Shown piece by piece: positions 7,928 through 17,150 of a stretch of DNA of 64,000 nt. The DNA comes from Streptomyces marispadix (lineage in GTDB: Bacteria > Actinomycetota > Actinomycetes > Streptomycetales > Streptomycetaceae). The notes under the pieces were generated by a model, which saw only the letters and a program-made list of their open reading frames with translations, had not been told where the DNA came from and did no database searches. Location: NCBI RefSeq assembly GCF_022524345.1, contig NZ_JAKWJU010000002.1, positions 2,232,001 to 2,296,000 on the forward strand, in the 5' to 3' direction. The stretch's first letter is position 1. The number at the start of each line of letters is the position of its first letter. Position numbers and translations under genes: made by a program.

Positions 7928-9010
7928 TCACTGGTCGGAGGAGAAGCGCACAGCGCCTGCCGGGATCCGCGCATCGCACCACACGCGGATGCCGTCCCGG
8001 AGTTCGTTGCCCTCGCCGACCACGGCGCCGTCGCCCACGACCGCACCGTCGAGCACGGCACCGGCGCCGATGCGGGCACCGGTGCCGATCAGCGAGTCCC
8101 TTACGTGGACGCCCGGTTCGATGACGGCGCCGTCCAGCACGGCCGAACCGTCGACGCGTGCACCGGCGCCGACCGTCGCACCGGCGCCGACGACCGTGCC
8201 GCCCGTCAGCTTGGCGTCGGGCGCGACTTCGGCCGTGTCCAGTACGAGCCGGTCGCCGCAGCGGCCCGGCACAGCGGGAGAGGGGGCCCTGCCGAGCACG
8301 AGGTCGGCGGAGCCCCGTACGAACGCCTGCGGCGTGCCCAGGTCGAGCCAGTACGTGGAGTCGACCATGCCCTGGAGGTGCGCGCCGTCGGTGAGCAGCC
8401 CGGGAAAGGTCTCACGCTCGACGGACACGGGACGGCCCTCGGGGATGGTGTCGATGACGGAGCGGTCGAAGACGTAGGCGCCCGCGTTGATCTGGTCGGT
8501 GACGATCTCCTCGGGCGTCTGCGGCTTCTCCAGGAACGCGGTCACGCGCCCGTCCCCGTCCGTGGGGACCAGTCCGTACGCGCGGGGATCGTCGACTCGC
8601 GTGAGGTGGAGCGAGACGTCGGCGCCGGTGCGGATGTGGGTGTCGACGAGGCCGCCGATGTCGAGTCCGGTGAGGATGTCGCCGTTGAAGATGAGCACCG
8701 GATCGGACGACGCGGAGCGCAGCCTTGACGCGACGTTGCGGATGGCTCCGCCCGTGCCCAGCGGCTCCTCCTCGGTGACGTACTCCAGGTGCAGGCCCAG
8801 TTGGGAGCCGTCGCCGAAGTACGGCTCGAAGACCTCCGCGAGATAGGAGGTGGCCATCACGACGTGGTCGACGCCCGCCGCCCGCGCTCTGGCCAGTTGA
8901 TGGGCGAGGAACGGGACGCCCGCCGCCGGCACCATCGGCTTCGGTGTGCGCACTGTCAGCGGACGCAGCCGGGTGCCCTTGCCCCCGACCAGGAGGATCG
9001 CTTCTGTCAC
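7928..9010 (-). CDS. Mannose-1-phosphate guanylyltransferase-type nucleotidyltransferase
   Basis: Enzymes of this family make GDP-mannose (or a related NDP-sugar) from GTP and the sugar 1-phosphate. The 360-residue protein begins with the pyrophosphorylase signature LLVGGKGTRLRPLT, followed by PKPMVPAAG and the metal-binding FNGDILT. Residues about 240-345 are a left-handed beta-helix of hexapeptide repeats (VVGAGATVGAGARVDGSAVLDGAVIE). Its neighbourhood matches mycobacterial Rv3264c next to fbiA-fbiB. The product would feed the glycosyltransferases of this window. Glucose- or rhamnose-specific enzymes share the fold, so the sugar is inferred from synteny. Confidence 0.88.
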   Translation of the reverse strand: MTEAILLVGGKGTRLRPLTVRTPKPMVPAAGVPFLAHQLARARAAGVDHVVMATSYLAEVFEPYFGDGSQLGLHLEYVTEEEPLGTGGAIRNVASRLRSASSDPVLIFNGDILTGLDIGGLVDTHIRTGADVSLHLTRVDDPRAYGLVPTDGDGRVTAFLEKPQTPEEIVTDQINAGAYVFDRSVIDTIPEGRPVSVERETFPGLLTDGAHLQGMVDSTYWLDLGTPQAFVRGSADLVLGRAPSPAVPGRCGDRLVLDTAEVAPDAKLTGGTVVGAGATVGAGARVDGSAVLDGAVIEPGVHVRDSLIGTGARIGAGAVLDGAVVGDGAVVGEGNELRDGIRVWCDARIPAGAVRFSSDQ

Positions 9011-9250
9011 CGGTTTTCTTCGCTTCCTGACTGGTGGAGGAGGCGGCCTGAGCCGGGTTTCGGCGGCCAGTTTATGCAGGACCCTCGCACTGCCGGGGCG
9101 GACGGAGGGCCGGGTCGCGCGGGTGTGGGGACGGGGGCGGCCGGGCGCAAGGCGGGGCGGGGCCGGGGGTGCGTACGCGGCGGCACCCCTGCGGTGCTCC
9201 CGGCGAAGCCAGGGGCCGCCGGGTCCGGGGGCCGCCGGGCTTCGCCGGGA

Positions 9251-10765
9251 TCAGCGCCGCCCCTGCAAGCGTCCCGCCTCGGTGCGTACGGCGGGCAGTT
9301 CGCGGTAGAGCCTCTCGCCGGGGCACTCCGTGGTGAATCCGTCGCGGTGGCCCGAGACGGCGTTGAACGACACTTTGCTGCCTCGTCTGTGCTTGTTGCT
9401 GCCGCCCGAGGTCAGCGTGACCTTGCCTGCGGCGTTGACGCCGTGCACGCCGAGCTTCCATGCCGTCAGCCTGGACAGCGCCTCCTTGGCGGCCTTCGAC
9501 GGCGCTTCCCTGGAGTAGGTGCCGAGCACGGCGATCCCCGTGGTGTCGGTGTTGAAGCCCAGAGTGTGAGCCCCCATCACGGGTTTGGCCACCCCGCCGG
9601 CGCGGCCCTCGTAGATCTTTCCGCACTTGTCGACCAGGAAGTTGTAGCCGATGTCCCGCCAGTGGCTGCTCTGGACGTGGTAGCGGTAGATGCTGCGGAT
9701 GATCGCGGGCACATCGCCGCAGGCGTAGTCGTTCGTCTCGGCGGAGTGGTGGACGAACGCCGCCTTGACCGTCCTGCTGTAGCTGAACTCCCGCTCGCGC
9801 AGGCCCTCGTCCGCACCCCACCCCTTTCGCGTGACGATCGCCGGGCGCGGCCCGATGCGGCTGTCCTGCGCGCGGTCGCTCTTCGAGGGCGTGGCGTCGG
9901 CCGCCTCGTCGCCGTATGTGGAACGGGTGTCCGCCCTGGTCAGCCGGGGCAGCACGCCGCCGGGGCGCTTCGCCGGGTCGTCACCGCGCGGGCCGCCCCC
10001 TCCAGGAGCGTCACCGGCCCCGGAGCCCGTACGAGAGCCCTTACGGGAGCCGCTGCCGGGTGTCTTCCCAGGGTCTACGAGTTCGAGCCGTGCGCCCTCC
10101 GGCAAGCGGGTCTCCCCCGCCTTGCGGTCGCCGGTGCGGTCGCCGGAGGCGCCGCCTGCCTTCGGCCCCTTGGCGCCGTCGGGGACGATCCGTACCCGTA
10201 CCGCCGTCGAGTCGCCGGTCCACACGGGTGCCGTGGCGCCCACGGCCTTCTTGCCGCCGCGGTCGCGCTCGCCGGGCTGCGGCGTGCCGTCCCCGTGGGT
10301 GTCGAGCGTCCGCCACGCGGACCACTTGCCGCTGCCGGACGCACGCGTCTGCACCTGGAGCCGTCCCTCCGGCACGGCGCCCACGTCGTCCCAGACGACG
10401 CCCACCAGCGAGAAGGGCTTCACGTCGCGGGACGTCACGCGTCTGCCGCCCGACGGGTCGTCCTCCCATGCGGAGAGCAGCTTGTCGCCTGCGCGTTTGC
10501 CGTCACCGCCGGCACGCAGCGAGAGGGAGCGGGTACTGCCGGGGACCGGGCCCCCGCTGTCCGCGGCGGTGGCCCGGCTTCCTCTGTCCGCTCCGCCGGG
10601 GCCGCGGGGAGCCGCGGGCGGTGCGGCGTCCCCGCCGGACGACGAGCGCTTGCCGTGCAGCATGGATTCGGCGGACTCGGTGGGCGCTAGCGGCAGGAGC
10701 AGGGCTCCCGCACACGCGACTCCGATCGAGGTGACTAGTAGTGCTCGCATGACGCGATCGTGCAC
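9251..10765 (-). CDS. Secreted peptidoglycan-recognition / N-acetylmuramoyl-L-alanine amidase
   Basis: The protein is exported: residues 6-28 form a signal peptide (MRALLVTSIGVACAGALLLPLAP). After a long Ser/Gly/Arg-rich linker the PGRP/amidase_2 domain occupies about residues 310-490. KAAFVHHSAETNDY supplies a zinc histidine and VSGHRDGFTTECPG the second histidine and the cysteine ligand of zinc amidases, with YNFLVDKCGKIYEGR between them. The zinc site suggests real amidase activity on peptidoglycan stem peptides. The GTG at 10765 has GTGAGG close upstream; the ATG at 10750 is an alternative giving a tighter signal peptide. It is divergent from a TIGR03089 gene. The GC-rich 240 bp downstream contain no gene. 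Confidence 0.9.
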   Translation of the reverse strand: MHDRVMRALLVTSIGVACAGALLLPLAPTESAESMLHGKRSSSGGDAAPPAAPRGPGGADRGSRATAADSGGPVPGSTRSLSLRAGGDGKRAGDKLLSAWEDDPSGGRRVTSRDVKPFSLVGVVWDDVGAVPEGRLQVQTRASGSGKWSAWRTLDTHGDGTPQPGERDRGGKKAVGATAPVWTGDSTAVRVRIVPDGAKGPKAGGASGDRTGDRKAGETRLPEGARLELVDPGKTPGSGSRKGSRTGSGAGDAPGGGGPRGDDPAKRPGGVLPRLTRADTRSTYGDEAADATPSKSDRAQDSRIGPRPAIVTRKGWGADEGLREREFSYSRTVKAAFVHHSAETNDYACGDVPAIIRSIYRYHVQSSHWRDIGYNFLVDKCGKIYEGRAGGVAKPVMGAHTLGFNTDTTGIAVLGTYSREAPSKAAKEALSRLTAWKLGVHGVNAAGKVTLTSGGSNKHRRGSKVSFNAVSGHRDGFTTECPGERLYRELPAVRTEAGRLQGRR

Positions 10766-10926
10766 ATAGCCTCACTTGTCTGTCTATTCGGGCAAAGAGG
10801 TAGGTAAATGATGCTCCGTCCGATACCCCCGTAACGCTGCGTCAACCGTCGGGGAGACCGCCGGAGCCCCTCGCACGACGGCCCCTCGGTTCATGGGCGC
10901 CGTGCGCGCCCGCGTACGCTTGCCGG

Positions 10927-11682
10927 GTGAGCAATCCGCCGCGCACACCTGCCGACCTGCTGAGTTCCGCCCTCGACCAGGACCCCGGGCGTCCCCTGGT
11001 GACGTACTACGACGACGCCACCGGCGAACGCGTCGAGCTGTCCGTGGCCACCTTCGCCAACTGGACCGCCAAGACCGCGAATCTACTCCAGGACGAACTG
11101 GCCACCGAGCCCGGCGACCGGCTCGCCCTGCTGCTGCCCGCTCACTGGCAGACGGCCGTCTGGCTGCTGGCCTGCTCCTCCGCCGGAGTCGTCGCCGACC
11201 TGGGAGGCGACCCGGCCGCTGCGTCGCTCGTCGTCGCGGGACCCGACCGCCTCGATGCGGCCCGTGCGTGCGGCGGCGAGCGCGTCGCGCTGAGCCTCCT
11301 CCCGCTCGGTGCGCGCTTCCCGCAGCGGCCCGAGGGGTTCGTCGACTACGCGGCCGAAGTGCCGGGCCAAGGCGACCGGTTCATGCCGTATGCGCCGGTC
11401 GGCGCGGACGATCCGTTCCTGCGGCTGCCCGGCGGTGAAGCCCTCTCCGGTGGCGAGACCGTACGGCGTGCGCTCGCGGACGCGGAGTCGCTGGGCCTTG
11501 AGCCCGGTTCGCGTGTGCTCTCGCTCCGCGCTTACGACGGCTGGGACGGGCTCAGCGCCGGGCTGCTGGCCCCGTTGGCCGTCGGCGGATCGGTCGTGCT
11601 GTGCCGTGACCGCTCCGAGGTCGACGCCTCCGGCCTGCGTAAACGTGCCGAGGACGAGCGCGTCACCCACACAATCGACTGA
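10927..11682 (+). CDS. TIGR03089 family protein
   Basis: The 251-residue protein starts with GTG and shows the TIGR03089 pattern: PLVTYYDDATGERVELSVATFANWTAKTANLL near the N-terminus and LLLPAHWQTAVWLLACSSAGVVAD after it. These segments resemble the N-terminal part of AMP-binding acyl-CoA synthetases, but the P-loop-like and C-terminal domains are missing, so activity is not expected from sequence alone. The family is restricted to actinobacteria and its role is unknown. It lies just upstream of the first LCP gene with 190 bp between them, and is divergent from the PGRP amidase. Confidence 0.85.
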   Translation: MSNPPRTPADLLSSALDQDPGRPLVTYYDDATGERVELSVATFANWTAKTANLLQDELATEPGDRLALLLPAHWQTAVWLLACSSAGVVADLGGDPAAASLVVAGPDRLDAARACGGERVALSLLPLGARFPQRPEGFVDYAAEVPGQGDRFMPYAPVGADDPFLRLPGGEALSGGETVRRALADAESLGLEPGSRVLSLRAYDGWDGLSAGLLAPLAVGGSVVLCRDRSEVDASGLRKRAEDERVTHTID

Positions 11683-11760
11683 GCGGCACGGACGCCCCGC
11701 TTCTCCTCCCGGCACCGCTCGGCCCGGTCGGCGATGATCGTCGGTAATCAGTTGTGATCA

Positions 11761-11777
11761 GCAGCGCTCAGCGCTGC
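11761..11777. promoter_or_regulatory. Palindrome upstream of the first LCP gene
   Basis: GCAGCGCT-C-AGCGCTGC is a perfect 8-bp inverted repeat around one base. GTTGT (11751-11755) and ACAAC (11780-11784) form a second, outer pair. It lies about 100 nt before the LCP start and could be an operator or an mRNA hairpin. Confidence 0.45.
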
Positions 11778-11872
11778 GTACAACCTCGTATGGGTTCTGG
11801 GCATCTGCCTGCGTGAACGAAGGCGCCCTCACGCCCGTACGCGTCCCGCATGCGCCGCCGAGACCACGAGGG

Positions 11873-13435
11873 ATGGACGCAGACGTGACCGACTCCGGGA
11901 CAGACGAGGACAGAACGACAGCGACGGCCGCACCGGCAGCGGACGACCAGGGCACGCGCACACCGGGCACGCGCACACCGGCGGCACGCACGCCGGGCGC
12001 GCACACACCGACCGCGCACACGTCTCCAGCGCGCACACCTTCCGCGCGTACACCGGGCGCCGGTGCCCCCGCCCCCTCCGCCGCCAACTCCGCGGATGCG
12101 GCGACCAGTTCGGGCGGCGCCGACGCCGAACCGCCGGGCGCACCGCCCGCGCCGGACCCCGAGAGCGCCCCGCGGCACCCTCGTCCACCACGGTCACGGC
12201 GCCGCCGGCGCTGGATGCGCCTCGCCTCGCTCGTCGCCTCGCTGCTCGTACTCACCGCTGCCGGCGTCGGCTGGACCCTCTACAACCGGCTCGACGGCAA
12301 CATCCGTACCGACGACGCCACCGCCCGCGACCTGAAGGACTACGAGGCACAGCGCCCCGACCGCCCCACAGGCGAGGCCGAGAACATCCTGCTGCTCGGC
12401 TCCGACAGCCGTCTCGGCGGCAACAGCGCATACGGACGCGACCAGGGCGGCCAGCACTCCGACACCGCGATCCTGCTGCATGTCGCCGCCGACCACCGCA
12501 GCGCGACCGGAGTCTCGATCCCGCGGGATCTGATGGTGCGCGTGCCGTCCTGCACCGGCCGGGACGGCGTCCGCACGAAGGCCCGCTTCACACAGTTCAA
12601 CAGCGCGTTCCAGAACGGCGGTGCGGCCTGCGCGATCCGCACGGTCGAGACGCTGACGGGACTGCGCGTCGACCATCACCTCGTCGTCGACTTCACCGGC
12701 TTCAAGTCCCTGGTGGACACGGTGGGCGGCGTCGAGGTCTGCCTCCCGGGCGCGGTGCGCGACCGGGACGCCAAGCTCGAACTCGCCGCCGGGCGGCAGA
12801 CGCTGGGCGGTGAGGACGCCCTCGGCTACGTGCGTGCACGGCACGGGCTCGGCAACGGCAGCGACACCGACCGCATGAGCCGGCAGCAGCAGTTCCTCGG
12901 GTCGCTGGTGAAGAAAGTGCGGAGCAACGGTGTGCTGCTCAATCCCGCGAAGCTCTACCCCGTGCTGCACTCCGCGACGTCCGCGGTGACGGCCGACGAA
13001 GGGCTCGATTCCCTGGGGGAGCTGTACGAACTCGCCCGCGGCGTACGCGACATCCCCGAGGAACAGGTGCGTTTCCTCACCGTTCCTCGGCAGTCGTACA
13101 GACTCGACCGCAATCGCGACGAGCTGGTACAGCCCGACGCGGGGCGGCTCTTCGCACAGTTGCGGGCCGACCGCACCGTGCGGATCGGCGAACAGGGCGA
13201 CGGCGGCACCGGCACGTCCGGAGGCGGCACTGCCGCCCCGGAATCCGGCACGGCGGCCTCCCGCAGCTCACGAAGCCCTGATCAGACCGGCAGGAACCAA
13301 GCCGCGGGCGGGGCCGTCAGACCCTCGGTGCGTCAGGACGCGGAGAGCCCGGCACCGGACGGCAGCGGCCGGCCGGGGAAACCGGCGCCGGTCTACCGGG
13401 GAACGACCGCGGCGCGCGATGTCTGCCGTACATGA
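11873..13435 (+). CDS. LCP family (LytR-CpsA-Psr) protein 1
   Basis: LCP enzymes move lipid-linked glycopolymers onto peptidoglycan at the outer membrane face. This one (about 520 residues) has a cytoplasmic tail rich in Thr-Pro repeats (TRTPGTRTPAARTPGAHTP), a single membrane anchor near residues 114-138, and an LCP domain at about 165-410 with LLLGSDSRLGG, SIPRDLMVRVPSC, VGGVEVCLPG and GYVRARHGLGNGSDTDRMSRQQ, which contain the Arg and Asp residues that bind pyrophosphate lipid. No LytR_C domain follows; the tail is Gly/Ser-rich and ends VCRT. GTG 11885 has better spacing to GAGGG than ATG 11873; GTG 11813 is also in frame. Confidence 0.93.
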   Translation: MDADVTDSGTDEDRTTATAAPAADDQGTRTPGTRTPAARTPGAHTPTAHTSPARTPSARTPGAGAPAPSAANSADAATSSGGADAEPPGAPPAPDPESAPRHPRPPRSRRRRRWMRLASLVASLLVLTAAGVGWTLYNRLDGNIRTDDATARDLKDYEAQRPDRPTGEAENILLLGSDSRLGGNSAYGRDQGGQHSDTAILLHVAADHRSATGVSIPRDLMVRVPSCTGRDGVRTKARFTQFNSAFQNGGAACAIRTVETLTGLRVDHHLVVDFTGFKSLVDTVGGVEVCLPGAVRDRDAKLELAAGRQTLGGEDALGYVRARHGLGNGSDTDRMSRQQQFLGSLVKKVRSNGVLLNPAKLYPVLHSATSAVTADEGLDSLGELYELARGVRDIPEEQVRFLTVPRQSYRLDRNRDELVQPDAGRLFAQLRADRTVRIGEQGDGGTGTSGGGTAAPESGTAASRSSRSPDQTGRNQAAGGAVRPSVRQDAESPAPDGSGRPGKPAPVYRGTTAARDVCRT

Positions 13436-13599
13436 CATCTCCACCGTCGACCACATTGAGATTGGGATGACTTGACCACTTTCGAGCCCGTGGAATTTGC
13501 CACCGACGTCGCTCGGCGCCGAACCTGCCGGATAGTGTGGCCGCTCCGGTCCGCCCCGACAGGGCGACGCCAGGCGGCAAATGGAGGACTTACGCAATC

Positions 13600-15282
13600 G
13601 TGAACGCGCAAGGCCGTGGGCAGGCGGGAGACGTGGATCCCGCGGATCAGTGGGTGTTCGACCCGAGCACCGGCAGCTACAAGCTGCGGCTGAACCCTGG
13701 TGCCGGCGATTCCCCGAATCCGCCGGCACGCAGCCGTCCCGACGCGCCGCGCCAGCGGAGAGCCTCCGCCGCCCAGCAGAGCGAACCGCGGCTTCCCTCA
13801 CAGCGGCGCCGCGGCGCCCGCTCGCAGCCGCCGGCGCCGCCGGCCGGCCATGGGCGCCGCAAGCGCAAGCCGGGCCCGTCGAGGAAGCAGAAGGTGCTGC
13901 GCTGGAGCGCGGGCACCCTGGGGCTGATACTGGTCGCCGGCGGCACCGTGGGCTACTTCCTGTACGACCACTTCAACGGCAACATCAGCAAGATCGACGT
14001 CGGCAAGAGCAACGCCGCCGTGACCGACGGCCCGGTGAACATACTGGTCCTCGGCACCGACTCCCGTAAGGGCAAGGGCAATTCCGGCTACGGGGACAAC
14101 GCGAGCGTCGGCCACGCCGACACCACGTTCCTCTTCCACGTCTCGAAGGACCGCAGCAACGCCACCGCGCTGTCCATCCCGCGCGACATGATCACGGACA
14201 TTCCCAACTGCCCCACGAAGCAGAAGGACGGCTCCACGAAGACCGTCCCGGGGCAGCAGGACGTGCGGTTCAACACCAGCCTCGGGCAGTCCGGGCGCGA
14301 CCCGGGTTGCACCTGGCGGACGGTCGAGAAGATGACCGGCGTCAAGATCAACCACTTCATGATGGCCGACTTCAACGCCGTGAAGGCGCTCTCCAGCGCG
14401 ATCGGCGGCGTGCAGGTGTGCACGGCCAAGCCCATCAAGGACCCCAAGTCGCATCTGAACCTCACGGCCGGCAAGCACGTCGTGAAGGGCGAGCAGGCGC
14501 TGGCCTTCGTACGTACGCGGCACTCGGTCGGTTTCGGAAGCGACCTGGACCGGATCAAGCTCCAGCAGCAGTTCCTCAGCTCGATGATCCGGAAGATGAA
14601 GTCCGGGGACACGCTCAGCAATCCGTCGAAGCTGTTCGACCTGGCCAACGCCATGACCAAGGCGCTGACCGTCGACACGGGGATCGGCACCGTCGGAAAG
14701 CTGACGGACCTCGCCAAGGACCTTCAGCGGGTCAACATCAAGAACATCACCTTCGCCACGGTCCCCGTCGTGGACAACCCTGAGGACCCCGCAACCGTCG
14801 TACTTGACGAGGCGAAGGCGAACCCTCTCTTCAAGATGGTGCAGGCGGACAAGTCGCTCACCAAGACGAAGAAGGGGTCCAAGGGGAAGGAGCCGTCGAA
14901 GGCGGAGAAGGTACCCGCGTCGCAGGTGCGCGTCGATGTGCGCAACGGCGGCGGACCCGTGGGCGCGGCCCAGGAGACGGTGGACTGGCTCCAGAACCAG
15001 CAGGGCGTCCGGCTCTCGACCAACGCCGGCAACGCCGATGCCCAACTGTCCAAGACCACGTTGGAGTTCTCCTCCAGCCAGGCCGGGCAGGCGGCTACGC
15101 TCGCCGACATGCTGGGCCTGCCGAAGTCGGCGATGAAGCAGAGTTCGAGCGTCGGCAAGGCCATGGAACTCACCCTGGGCAAGGACTTCACCAAGGCCGG
15201 GGAGCCGGTCTCCGCACCCGAGAAGGCGCCTGACGGCGTCCAGAACGTCAAGGCGAACGACAAGAAGGTCTGCGCGAAGTGA
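13600..15282 (+). CDS. LCP family (LytR-CpsA-Psr) protein 2 with LytR_C domain
   Basis: The product of about 560 residues has a basic, Pro-rich cytoplasmic N-terminus (VDPADQWVFDPSTGSYKLRL, then Arg-rich), one membrane span near 100-121 and an LCP domain at about 145-390 (LVLGTDSRKGKG, SIPRDMITDIPNC, INHFMMADFNAVK, AFVRTRHSVGFGSDLDRIKLQQQ). A LytR_C domain follows at about 443-525 (QVRVDVRNGGGPVGAAQETVDWL). It ends KKVCAK. The GTG at 13600 was taken because GGAGG stands 12 nt before it and Streptomyces homologues begin at this point. It follows LCP1 after 165 bp and is terminated by the hairpin at 15290-15323. Confidence 0.94.
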   Translation: MNAQGRGQAGDVDPADQWVFDPSTGSYKLRLNPGAGDSPNPPARSRPDAPRQRRASAAQQSEPRLPSQRRRGARSQPPAPPAGHGRRKRKPGPSRKQKVLRWSAGTLGLILVAGGTVGYFLYDHFNGNISKIDVGKSNAAVTDGPVNILVLGTDSRKGKGNSGYGDNASVGHADTTFLFHVSKDRSNATALSIPRDMITDIPNCPTKQKDGSTKTVPGQQDVRFNTSLGQSGRDPGCTWRTVEKMTGVKINHFMMADFNAVKALSSAIGGVQVCTAKPIKDPKSHLNLTAGKHVVKGEQALAFVRTRHSVGFGSDLDRIKLQQQFLSSMIRKMKSGDTLSNPSKLFDLANAMTKALTVDTGIGTVGKLTDLAKDLQRVNIKNITFATVPVVDNPEDPATVVLDEAKANPLFKMVQADKSLTKTKKGSKGKEPSKAEKVPASQVRVDVRNGGGPVGAAQETVDWLQNQQGVRLSTNAGNADAQLSKTTLEFSSSQAGQAATLADMLGLPKSAMKQSSSVGKAMELTLGKDFTKAGEPVSAPEKAPDGVQNVKANDKKVCAK

Positions 15283-15289
15283 CGTAAGC

Positions 15290-15323
15290 GCCCTTCGTAC
15301 GCCCCGCCAGGCGCACGAAGGGC
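15290..15323 (+). terminator. Hairpin terminator after LCP protein 2
   Basis: GCCCTTCGT (15290-15298) and ACGAAGGGC (15315-15323) pair perfectly over a 16-nt loop, 7 nt after the stop codon. No T-run follows, as is usual in Streptomyces. Confidence 0.6.
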
Positions 15324-15361
15324 CTGTACACGCCGCGTGGGGCCGAAGACGGGGAGGTCCC

Positions 15362-17035
15362 GTGCGGCAGCGGAACGGCACCGGAGGTGCCCGGGGGATG
15401 CAGGGCGGCGCGCCGGTGCGCGACCGCGGATGGGACTCGCAGTACGAGGCAGGCCGCGTGCCGCGACAGCGACAGCGGTACACACAGACAGGCGGCGGCG
15501 GTATGGGACACGACGACTTCGGCGGAGGCGGGGGCGAGGGCGGCGGCCCGCCCCGCAAGAAGAGACGTGTCCTGCGGTGGTTCACCGTGTGCCTGTCGCT
15601 GCTGATACTGGCGACCGCGGGCGCGGGCTACTTCTACATAGAGCACCTGAACGGCAACCTCGCCCGTGACGTGCTCAACCTCGGTGACCGCAAGCTCGAC
15701 AAGAGCGATCCGAACGCCGCGGGCCAGACCCCGATGAACATCCTGCTGCTGGGCTCGGACTCCCGGCGGTCGAAGGCGAACGTCGAACTCGGCGGCGCGA
15801 AGGGCGACAGCGGGCGCCCTCCCCTGGCAGACGTGCAGATGCTGCTCCACGTCTCCGCGGACCGCAGCAACATCTCCGTGATCTCCGTACCGCGTGACAC
15901 CAAGGCCACGATCCCCAAGTGCACGGACCCCGACGACCAGCAGGTCTACCGGGAGACCACGGACAAGATCAACACCAGCCTCCAGCACGGCGGTCCGGGC
16001 TGCACCGTGGCCACCTGGGAGGAGCTGACGGGCATCCCGATCGACCACTTCATGATGATCGACTTCGCCGGTGTGGTCTCCATGGCGGACGCCGTCGGCG
16101 GCGTCCCGGTGTGCGTGGACAACAACGTCTACGACCCTCAGTCCAAGCTGCGGCTGAAGAAGGGCAACTCGGTCGTACGCGGCGAGCAGGCCCTGCACTG
16201 GCTGCGCACCCGACATGGCTTCGGAGACGGCAGCGACATCGGCAGGGCCCGCGCCCAGCACATGTACATGAACTCGATGGTCCGCCAGCTCAAGGCCGGT
16301 ACGAAGCTCACCGACCCCGGCAAGATGCGCGGCCTGGCCGAGGCCGCCACCAAGGCACTCACCGTCGACGAGGGCCTCGGCAGCGTGAAGAAGCTCTACG
16401 ACCTCGGCAACGACCTCAAGCGGGTGCCGACGAAGCGCATCACCATGGTGACGATGCCGTGGCAGTACGCGCCGGGCGGCTACGTCGTACCGAAGAAGGG
16501 CGACGCCGACCACACGTTCTCGCTGATACGGAACGACATCGCCCTCGACGGCAAGGACAAGAAGAAGAAGCCCGACAAGAAGCCGGAGCCCACGAAGCCC
16601 ACCGTGCCCAAGGCGGAGATTCCCGTAAGGGTGATGAACGGCACCGGAAGCGCGCTGCAAGCGCCCGTCAGCGGACGGGCCGGGGTCATCTCCGAACAGC
16701 TCGGACGCCAGGGCTTCGCTCAGGCCACGGCCGACCAGACTCCCAAGTCACAGGCGGACACGACGATCAGCTACCCGCGCGAGAGCCAGCGCGGCAACGC
16801 GCTCGCCGTGGCGAAGGCGATCGGTCTGCCCGAGGGCGCGGTCAAGCACTCCAGCGGGGTGCAGGGCGTGACGCTGGTGATCGGCGGCGACTGGCGCGAG
16901 GGCACCGCCTACCCGAAGGGCGCGGGCGGCGCCTCCGGCGAGAAGCAGGAGAACAAGGCGCCCGACAGTGCCGACGCGCTGCGCGGCGACAACGACAAGG
17001 CGTGCATGGAGGTCAATCCCGCCAACGTGTGGTGA
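15362..17035 (+). CDS. LCP family (LytR-CpsA-Psr) protein 3 with LytR_C domain
   Basis: The 557-residue protein starts with GTG and has a Gln/Arg/Gly-rich cytoplasmic region, the basic patch PPRKKRRVLRW, a membrane span near 72-93 and an LCP domain at about 120-370 (LLLGSDSRRSKAN, SVPRDTKATIPKC, IDHFMMIDFAG, HWLRTRHGFGDGSDIGRARAQH). The usual D-x-x-R-x-x-RQQ segment reads DIGRARAQH here. A Lys/Pro-rich linker leads to a LytR_C domain at about 420-515 (EIPVRVMNGTG). The C-terminus reads DKACMEVNPANVW. It is the third LCP gene in a row, 79 bp after LCP2, and is closed by a strong terminator. Confidence 0.93.
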   Translation: MRQRNGTGGARGMQGGAPVRDRGWDSQYEAGRVPRQRQRYTQTGGGGMGHDDFGGGGGEGGGPPRKKRRVLRWFTVCLSLLILATAGAGYFYIEHLNGNLARDVLNLGDRKLDKSDPNAAGQTPMNILLLGSDSRRSKANVELGGAKGDSGRPPLADVQMLLHVSADRSNISVISVPRDTKATIPKCTDPDDQQVYRETTDKINTSLQHGGPGCTVATWEELTGIPIDHFMMIDFAGVVSMADAVGGVPVCVDNNVYDPQSKLRLKKGNSVVRGEQALHWLRTRHGFGDGSDIGRARAQHMYMNSMVRQLKAGTKLTDPGKMRGLAEAATKALTVDEGLGSVKKLYDLGNDLKRVPTKRITMVTMPWQYAPGGYVVPKKGDADHTFSLIRNDIALDGKDKKKKPDKKPEPTKPTVPKAEIPVRVMNGTGSALQAPVSGRAGVISEQLGRQGFAQATADQTPKSQADTTISYPRESQRGNALAVAKAIGLPEGAVKHSSGVQGVTLVIGGDWREGTAYPKGAGGASGEKQENKAPDSADALRGDNDKACMEVNPANVW

Positions 17036-17056
17036 GCCTGTCGGCGAGACGAATGA

Positions 17057-17093
17057 ACTGAGGGGCAGCCGCCCGAAGCGGCTGCCCCTCAGT
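17057..17093. terminator. Strong bidirectional terminator between LCP protein 3 and a glycosyltransferase
   Basis: ACTGAGGGGCAGCCGC (17057-17072) pairs perfectly with GCGGCTGCCCCTCAGT (17078-17093) over a CCGAA loop. The 16-bp stem lies between two convergent genes and would serve both. Confidence 0.85.
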
Positions 17094-17150
17094 CATGTTC
17101 GTCGCGTTCGTCGTCAGTGCGTCGCTCGGCTTCCTTGCGGTCGCGCGGCG

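Noticed and set aside
8789..10690. 633-codon plus-strand frame over the amidase and nucleotidyltransferase genes
   Set aside because: Opposite-strand genes with clear domains explain this region; the frame has no recognisable protein features.
13798..15585. 595-codon minus-strand frame inside LCP protein 2
   Set aside because: LCP motifs are all on the plus strand; long antisense frames are typical of such GC-rich DNA.
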